Assembly (NCBI GenBank): GCA_947683625.1
Contig: CANTUR010000003.1
Location: 558,001 to 622,000, forward strand
DNA length: 64,000 nt
Source of the DNA: Mallotus nudiflorus
Lineage: Eukaryota; Streptophyta; Magnoliopsida; Malpighiales; Euphorbiaceae
Reading direction: 5' to 3'
Part shown: piece after piece, positions 57,435 to 64,000 of the stretch
Layout of the letters: each line of letters begins with the position of its first letter
Numbering within the stretch: the stretch's first letter is position 1
The notes under the pieces: model-generated
Databases searched by the model: none
Seen by the model: the letters and a program-made list of their open reading frames with translations, nothing else
What the model was told of the DNA's origin: nothing
Made by a program: the position numbers and the translations under genes

Positions 57435-57792
57435 TGTTTGTGTGAAAATTGCATTATTTATTAGGTAGTTTTATCTTGTTAATTAGGTAGTTTTTGTATT
57501 TTAATTGATTTAGATAGTGTTAGTTTTTAGTTGTATTTTGGTTTTATGTGTTGTAGGGTGATTAGGAGTTTTAATGGAGGATGAATGATGTGTTTCTCAT
57601 GAAAAAGAAAGTGTTTTTTGGCTGCCATCACAGGTTGGGAATTGTCATCTCAGGTGTGGACGATTCTTTATGACTTGGGGCTGCATATGCATATATATAT
57701 ATGTATGTATGTATTATTTTGGGCATGTTTAGCAGTAGTTTTTGGAGGAGAAAAAGCACAAGAAATCTTAGAAAATTGAAGGAACAAGAACA

Positions 57793-57842
<50 letters not shown>

Positions 57843-58676
57843 GGCATGTTTAGAAGTAGTTTTTGGTGGAGAAAAAGCACAAGAAATCCTAGAAAATTGA
57901 AGGAAAAAGAAATTGAAGATTGAAGATTAATCATAATCATTTCATTCTTCTTCTTTTTCTTATATTTTTATTATGGTTTTTTCTTGTGAATTTTCTCAAA
58001 TTACTGATAATATGTTAGGCTAAACATTTCTTTGTTAGGAATTGATGATCCGAATATGATCTATGCTTCCAATTTAATAAACTCATTAGTTGTTGCATAT
58101 TGTGTTTATTAATCTTAATACTTGTTATTGTTTGACCACCAATAACATGATTTCAATCAGGATTATGCATTGAGAGATGGTAATTCTAATAGACCTATAA
58201 TATAAGTTTAACTTAACTCAAAATTAAAGATAAATTGAGTTGATTAAATTCCAATTGAATTGTGCTTTATAATTCATGATTTTAATATCTAGGTGTTTTG
58301 ATTGCAATGAGAATTGGGTTTTTATTTTCTTGATTGATAATTGCAAAATTAAATTAATTGATACTTGAGAAAGATTGATTGATACTTTAGAAAAACTCGG
58401 GATATGCATATGTAATTGAGTAGTAAATTCAAGTAGTTTAGTGATTATAAAGTGATATAACAAGTTTTGATTACTGATTGTTTATTCTTCATATCGGAAA
58501 ATTGTTTTTATTTTATAGGTTTATTTAATTGCTATTTAACTTTTATTCCAAAAATTTCTTATTTACAAGTTTTAGACAATAAAAAATCAAGTTAATAGAT
58601 TGTTAGAAGAATCTCTGTCGAACGATATTTTTTATACTATTTAGCGATGCTGTGCGCTTATGGTTTTACATCAACA
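57435..58676 (+). mobile_element. Solo LTR, about 1.24 kb
   Basis: Starts TGTTTGTGTG and ends TTTTACATCAACA, with the LTR-type tail 'gatgctgtgcgcttatggtt' just before the end. Mid-LTR 'atgttaggctaaacatttctttg' resembles a conserved region of plant gypsy LTRs. Flanks GACTT (57430-57434) and AACTT (58677-58681) match at four of five positions, consistent with an aged target duplication. No internal region or second LTR adjoins it. Confidence 0.6.
57717..57905. repeat. 121-bp tandem duplication around an (AT)n microsatellite
   Basis: 'gggcatgtttag.agtagttt' starts at 57721 and 57842, each followed by 'gagaaaaagcacaagaaatc' and 'tagaaaattgaagga'. The copies are separated by (AT)n at about 57800-57838. 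The minus frame at 57668-57940 runs through this repeat and is spurious. Confidence 0.9.
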
Positions 58677-59365
58677 AACTTAAGTTATATAAGATAATGA
58701 TGTTCTTAATGAAATTCAACTTTAAGTCCACATCAAGATATAAGGCCCTTAATCATGTTTTTATTGTGAGATTCAAATTGGAGGATTTAAATTGATAACA
58801 ATTTTGCATTAAAAATTGTAGTTTGCTTATAATAAATTTGATTATTTTTCCGTAATTTTTTATCTGATTTTCATATATTTTTTTTTAATTAATGTCACTT
58901 ATTTAGTATCTCATAAGATTATAAGTTAATTGTTAGTGTTAGTAGAGGAGGAAGAATTATATCCTAACTTTATGAGACCCACAAATGTAGGTCCTATCCA
59001 TGGGAGCGGCAAAGTAATAATCCTTAGCATTGTCATGGTTTGAATTGAGAATCCAAACTTTCAGGTGCCTCAGCTTTAGACCATTTGGTCTAGGCATTAC
59101 GGTCATATATAATAAATTAATTTAAAAATTATTTTTATTATACAGAAAATTTCAATAGAATAAATAAAATATAATAAACTAATGCATTCGTATCATTTTA
59201 TGAATGCATATAGCAAATGCCAATCCTCTGTTGACAATCAACTCTCTAATGTTAAATGTTTAATAATTAAAACTTTATTGATAATTAAATTTAAAGGCAA
59301 AACTACATTTCGCGGTAAATAGTTAATAATTCATTGTAAAATAATTGCTATTTTTTATGCAAATT

Positions 59366-59510
59366 GTTATAAAAATTAAGGATTAGAAAATCATAACAAG
59401 AAAACAAGTGAACAACATATAAAATTATATATAATCAGTTATAAAAATTAAGGATTAGAAAATCATAACAAGAAAACAAGTGAACAACATATAAAATTAT
59501 ATATAATCAG
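59366..59510. repeat. Perfect 72-bp tandem duplication
   Basis: The 72-bp unit at 59366-59437 is repeated at 59438-59509 without any difference that I can see. In such AT-rich, fast-changing DNA that indicates a recent event (or an assembly artefact). Confidence 0.92.
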
Positions 59511-59561
59511 TGAAAAAAAAAAATATTATATTGTATTTCAAAATGTGATTCTTTTATTTTT

Positions 59562-59562
<1 letters not shown>

Positions 59563-59602
<40 letters not shown>
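59563..59602. repeat. (AAT)n microsatellite
   Basis: About thirteen consecutive 'aat' units after 'tgtt' and before 'aaagcttgg'. Confidence 0.95.
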
Positions 59603-59603
<1 letters not shown>

Positions 59604-60330
59604 GCTTGGATATTTAATATTTAACTTCACACAGTAATCTATTAATTATTTCTTTAAATATAGTTAAAAATGCCTATTTTAAAATTCAATTTTTTTGGTT
59701 TTATTTTAGTATGTATCATCTTTAAATTTATAAAAATAAAAATTATTTTTTTACATGTGAATTTAATTTAATTTTTTTTTTTTAACAATCATGCCAACAC
59801 TTTCTATTCAGTTTTGTCTATACAATTCTAATTTAAAATATACCTTTTCCAAAGTTCAAAAAATGAGAAAAATTCTTCGAAAATTGCAAATATTTGAATT
59901 ACCAAAGGTTGATAGTAATATAATAAAATTAAAAATTAAAAAGAGTAAATTTGACATTCTATTGATGTTATATCAGTTTTTTTTTTAATTTATTTTTGAC
60001 CAAACGGCAATGTAGTAAAATTGCCAAATATTGATTAAATTAGAATATTTTTATAAAAATTAAAATAAAATTATACAATATTACAAATGTTTGGATTTAG
60101 AACATATTATTTTTGGAACGTAATAACGTTCACGAGAAGATTTCAAAACACATGACATTCACGAATAACATCTAAAGGGTTCCATTTCTTTTGTGTGTAT
60201 ATATATTTTTTCCCTGCGATGCAAGGCTTAAAATCTTGACTTCTAATTTACAAAACTTGTATTCGATACTGTGTCATTGACATGATCGCTTAGCTATTGA
60301 TTCATGTCTGTACATATATATATATCACAT

Positions 60331-61951
60331 CTATGATCTTCCCAAGTTGGATTTGCGCATGCGGGTGTATAGTATTACAGCAAAGAAAGTCCCAAGAAAG
60401 CAAAAGGAACCCCAGAGAATGAAAGTATTTCTGTAACATTTGACACCAATGCATTTCCCTTTTCCATTGGCTTCCTTGTGATAAAGGAGAGCTGCCAGCG
60501 AGCCAAAAATGAAGGAACCTATTGGGATATTGGCCACTAAAACATTATGGTTTACACTGAAATTCTTGGTGCCAAATAGCTCAGTGGTTGTAGATACTGA
60601 AATTGAAGTAATTGCCCCAGTACAAACACCTATAACTGCAGTGCTGATGTAGAGATAGACGTTGGATTTGTTGACCAGTAAGAAGAATGCGCCTGTCATC
60701 GGAGCCATTAGTGCAGATATAGAAGCTGGTTTTGAGATCAAACGCCTACTCCTGAAAATTTCACGTCAATCATTCATTAGTTGTAGATCTGTTGGCAACA
60801 AGTATCCAAACCTATAGACGCCACATCTACGTCATCCTTCGCACCGTCGTTTTTATAAAGCACTGTCATTTTACCAAAGAAAATTACTCTTACGACTCTA
60901 TTACTTTTAATTATATATTATTTATTTGAGTAATGATAGCACTGTCATTGATACTTTCTTTCTTTTTTTGAAAAAAAATGTCTTTTTATAACACTCGATT
61001 CGATTTCCCTTTTTTCTTTTAATTTTTTTTTATGGTGTCGGTGAATCCTAATCCAACTCAGGGTTTCATTCTTTTCTTGTCGCTAATGGTAGTAGCCTAG
61101 TACGACCATAGCAATACAATGGCATTTCAGGATGATCTAAATAAAAAGATCAGGAAACCTCGTACTATTACTAGGTCCAGAGAAAGCTTCTAATCGGAGG
61201 AATTAGGACCAGGCGGAGGAGGAGGAGATTCCATCGCCATATCCCTCGACTGAGAGCAGAGGTTGAAGTAAGAGAAAAAGAGAAGGAGAAATAATTAAGA
61301 AAAACACGCTTTTTTTTCCCGTACCTGACATGATGAGAAATTTGACCACTGCAGCGGTGGCGGCAATAGTCGTTAGAGCTGGGTTTTTTTATTTTTATTT
61401 TATTTTTTCTCATTTGTTGTTTTCTAAGAAAATTCTTATCCACACACTAGTGTAATAATGTTTACACTCGATTTGTTTAATTACACCGTGAATTATATGT
61501 AATGTAGACAAAGATTTCCCATTTTTTAAACATGGGTGGATGATATGGATGTAAGGTCGGCTATCCAACTATTTTTGCGTTACTATTCCAAATAAACTTT
61601 GAAATTAAATTGTTTTATAAAAATTAAAAACTTAGAGTGAAATCAAAATAGTCAATATTTGATTTTTTTCTGAAATATAGACTTTTTTTTTTAAATTTAA
61701 TTAGCTAAAAAGCACACACAGAAAAGTGATAACAACGTCAAACTAAAAAATTAAGTAATTTAGTTTTAATTTTTATTATTTTAATCAAATATTTAATTTT
61801 TATTAGTTTAACATTTTAATTGATTAAACGGCAATATGACTATATAATATCCCATTAATTGAGGGAAAAATCTAGAGGGAAAATCGTTGACCTTTTTGGA
61901 ACATACACGAAAGTCATCTAATTAGTAATAGGCAACTTAAATATCTCAATT

Positions 61952-62016
<65 letters not shown>

Positions 62017-63442
62017 CGAACTAATCTGTTTAAAAAAATTAGTGAATGAATCATAAGTTTAAAAAGCATGTGAATTAAAAATATATATATATGAACAATG
62101 ATTTAGGATTATGTGTTAATTGAGTAGAGTTACAATTAAAAAGCATTAGCCAACAAGAAAATGTAATAGAATTAATGAGATTTGAACACAATTAAAAAAA
62201 AAAGGGATAATGATTTAAGAAAAAGCAAGATTGAGAGATAAGAAAGGAAAATAATTTTAGTGATGATGAGATGTGTGAAAAAAGTGTTTAAGACTCGAAA
62301 AGAAATTGAATATACCTTGGAAAAAAGTAGTCCAGGAGAGAAGGCATGAGACGTCCAAAGAAGCCGAACGAGGAAGACAAAGAAACAAGTGAAGAAGTTG
62401 CCGAACAGCCGCGAGACTCAGCTATTTGTCCCAAATTGTTCAGATAAACAAGACCAAGTGTTGCACCGCATAAATATACAATGAAATATAGCCAAAAATT
62501 TACTCTTCTTAACATCATATTCACTCCAATTTCTTCCATGACACCTGCCTCATTGGTATCTTCTTCTTCTTTCACAGTACTGTTCTCCGTTCTTTCTACT
62601 TCACCATTTTCTTTTGCGCTAAAATTGTACACCTTTGCCTCTCTATTTATCAACGATTTTGCTAGTAACAAATCTCTAATCTTCACAGCCAACGGGATTA
62701 CAAGTGGAGCAAATAAAAATATCACAACTCCAATTGCATTGCCCAATGGTGGTAACCCACTTGCCCCTAAGCTGCTTACAACGGCATAGATGCCTGTAGC
62801 TATTGTTATGACAAACATTACCATGAACCCAATTTTCAATTTTTTGTCATTTGGAATGATAACATCTCTGACTACTGGTGCTGCCATTGCAGAAACTAGA
62901 AGAGGCAGTATAGAGTTAAGGAGAAGATAGATTTTAGCTCTCTTATCAGGGAAAGAAAAGAAGGCATCAACAAGTACTGTATATATTTTAGCACTTAATC
63001 CCAGATAGCTAGTGGATAATCCAACCGCAACTTGGCGATCAGAGGGGAAGTTCCGAATTGCAACTACATAACAAACTGTGTTGATCCAACAAATGCTGTT
63101 TCCCGCTACAACAGTTAGCAAGAAAATATGAGCATAGGAAAGAGAGGAAATATAGCTTATTAAGAATAGATATTGCACCCCGTAACCAATCAAACCAAGA
63201 GTAGCACCGATCAAAAGAACTAGCCATAGGGGAAGGTAGAAAGAAGCGATTCCTGAAAAGAAGCCAAAAAGTTTTCCAGCATCTGAGGCAAACGCAAGAT
63301 TATTAAGTTGCAGTTGAGACATGGAAAGGAGCTGTTTTAGTTGGGATGAGTAAGCAGGAAAGTTGGTATTTGTTCCATTAACAGACTGAAGCCATATGAT
63401 ACCTACAAGACTTAACCATTGACGAGCAGTCGTAGGAGGCAT
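60331..63442 (-). CDS. Nodulin-like / NFD4-type major facilitator superfamily transporter, two exons
   Basis: CDS = join(63442..62316, 60751..60331), minus strand, 515 codons. Exon 1 starts 'MPPTTARQWLSLVGIIWLQS' and carries the Nodulin-like domain (about residues 6-255; many hydrophobic segments, e.g. 55-120) and a charged cytoplasmic loop (about 270-300, 'ENSTVKEEEDTNEAGVMEE'). The second MFS half follows from about 310 ('FWLYFIVYLCGATLGLVYLN'). The exon 1 donor is AAG|GTATAT; the exon 2 acceptor is TTTTCAG|GAG. The join restores 'LLDYFFPRSRRLISKPAS'. Exon 2 has 'ELFGTKNFSVNHNVLVANIP' (residues 433-452) and the Cys pair 'CIGVKCYRNTF' (476-486), both signatures of this family. Arabidopsis NFD4 affects karyogamy; other members are poorly characterised and substrates are unknown, so transport specificity is not claimed. 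No stops or frame errors are seen: the only apparently intact host gene here. Confidence 0.93.
61032..61207 (+). pseudogene. REVEILLE-type (RVE6/RVE8-like) MYB gene N-terminal fragment
   Basis: From an ATG at 61032 one + frame reads 'MVSVNPNPTQGF', then 'MAFQDDLNKKIRKPRTITRS' and 'RESF-stop-SEE', with one other stop in between (61098-61100). Plant RVE6/RVE8-like proteins start 'MVS.NPNP..GF' and run into '(D)..KK.RKPYTITKSRESWTE.EH', the entry to the SHAQKYF-class MYB domain. The rest of the MYB domain is missing. Hence a short, dead copy, opposite in orientation to the host gene. In its family the protein is a clock-associated transcription factor. Confidence 0.62.
61957..62013. repeat. (AT)n microsatellite in intron
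   Basis: More than 25 AT units, preceded by 'cacacacat' and followed by 'attaaacg'. Confidence 0.95.
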
Positions 63443-63503
63443 GATGAGAAATAGCTTGAATATGGCTAGATAAGATTAATCTTGAACTGGGTGCTTGAAG
63501 GAG

Positions 63504-63511
63504 TATTTATA
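63504..63511 (-). promoter_or_regulatory. TATA box of the MFS gene
   Basis: TATAAATA on the minus strand, about 62 bp upstream of the ATG at 63442. This implies a transcription start near 63475 and a 5' leader of about 30-40 nt. Confidence 0.7.
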
Positions 63512-64000
63512 ACAAAGAGAGTGAGGTGAGTTTCTGGTGACATGACGTGGCTGTATGTGTAATATGTAGAGTTTCATCCGCCACTATCCTTCGTTACTAA
63601 AGGCGTTCGTGTGTGAAAGAGAGATGTCTTGATAGTTGTAAACATTAATACGCAAGTTTAGCAAATAGTTCTAAACATTAATATGTAATATTAAGCATCC
63701 TACACTACAACAAGAGAGATGGTGCGAGGCCTTTGGCCACAAAAGTTTTATTATAATTTATTTTCAATTTCAGAGAACCAACAAAATTTATGAGGTTTTC
63801 TAAGCCATAGAAACCACATATCATTGTCTTTGCCACAAGAGAAAGATGTTGGCAAATTAAGGACTTCTAGTCCATGACATGTTAAGCATGTAATTCGCTT
63901 TAGTCTCGATGTTACACATGTGAAAGGAAAGAAAGACAAAATGTCATATTATGTAACAGGTTTCCCCTTTTAATATGTAGTCTTTTTTCTCCCAAAAAAA
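63512..64000. other. Upstream flank of the MFS gene
   Basis: Contains 'gacatgacgtggc' (63540-63552), with the core ACGT that plant bZIP factors bind; function not shown. From 63713 the sequence 'cactacaacaag' has the form of a CACTA-type terminus, but no partner end is in the window. A 62-codon minus frame at 63751-63939 ('LTCHGLEVLNLPTSF') could be part of an exon of another gene or chance; it is unassigned. Confidence 0.4.

Larger units (their letters stand above)
58677..60330. other. Intergenic DNA downstream of the MFS gene
   Basis: No gene supported; AT-rich. 59366-59510 is a perfect tandem duplication, and an (AAT)n microsatellite sits at about 59563-59602. The + frame 59791-59988 has no domain. 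60170-60330 is the 3' flank and presumed 3' UTR of the minus-strand gene; no canonical AATAAA was seen close to its stop. Confidence 0.55.
60752..62315 (-). other. Intron of the MFS gene (1564 bp)
   Basis: GT-AG intron, phase 2 (the codon for Arg376 is split AG|G). Strongly AT-rich. It contains a long (AT)n microsatellite (about 61959-62012) and a + strand fragment resembling a MYB-related gene (61032-61207). Introns of this family are usually shorter, so part of the length may come from insertions. Confidence 0.9.

Noticed and set aside
61171..61443. 90-codon minus frame in the MFS intron
   Set aside because: Low-complexity Lys-rich start and no domain. The + strand of part of it carries the RVE-like fragment.
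62481..62789. 102-codon + frame
   Set aside because: Complement of exon 1 of the MFS gene; a shadow frame.
63751..63939. 62-codon minus frame resembling a leucine-rich segment
   Set aside because: Too short and without a repeat pattern; left unassigned.
63713..64000. CACTA transposon starting CACTACAACAAG
   Set aside because: Only one candidate end of 12 bp; the partner end and a 3-bp duplication cannot be seen in this window.

Overview
The window is nuclear DNA of a flowering plant, most likely a eudicot. It is very AT-rich, packed with nested LTR retrotransposons of plant-specific types, and carries one intact multi-exon plant gene with canonical GT-AG splicing. I cannot name the species. 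Almost all coding capacity belongs to transposable elements, most of them decayed by stops and frameshifts.

Layout. (1) 1-2700: end of an Athila-like Ty3/gypsy element on the + strand (internal 3' end, polypurine tract, LTR). (2) 2720-9238 and about 26528-28570: remains of an old Tat-like gypsy element ('A', minus strand), interrupted at 3393-5175 by an LTR-like insertion with a large internal palindrome. (3) 9239-26527: a 17.3-kb Tat/Ogre-type element ('B', minus strand), delimited by 2.16-kb LTRs and a 5-bp target duplication CCTAT, and nested in the LTR of A. Its order is PBS, gag, protease, G-patch, RT, RNase H, second (archaeal-like) RNase H, integrase, then two accessory genes on the opposite strand that have introns, a 118-bp tandem array, PPT and LTR. 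(4) 26.8-33.3 kb: AT-rich repeats, including a ~145-bp array and a 1.46-kb foldback structure. (5) 33984-39155: a 5.17-kb Copia element (+ strand, TSD TCCAC) inserted in another gypsy gag remnant. (6) 42026-46985: a Mutator-like element with ~200-bp terminal inverted repeats and a perfect 9-bp target duplication. It carries a PPR gene fragment (Pack-MULE) and hosts a nested 3.6-kb LTR element with only gag and protease (TR-GAG type). (7) 47-60 kb: AT-rich DNA with smaller MULE-like and foldback elements, LTR remnants, an RNase H-domain fragment, a gypsy RT fragment and a solo LTR. (8) 60331-63442 (minus): the only gene that looks functional, a two-exon nodulin-like/NFD4-type major facilitator protein of 515 residues with a TATA box. 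Its 1.56-kb intron contains a fragment resembling the N terminus of a REVEILLE-type MYB transcription factor.

The most interesting system is element B. It has plant-mobile-domain-like and DUF7745-like accessory genes in antisense, with apparent introns and, for one, its own TATA box, beside a hypervariable tandem array. Intron retention fits antisense transcription: the genomic sense RNA cannot splice introns that lie on the other strand. The family, domain and motif calls are from reading alone; no searches were run.
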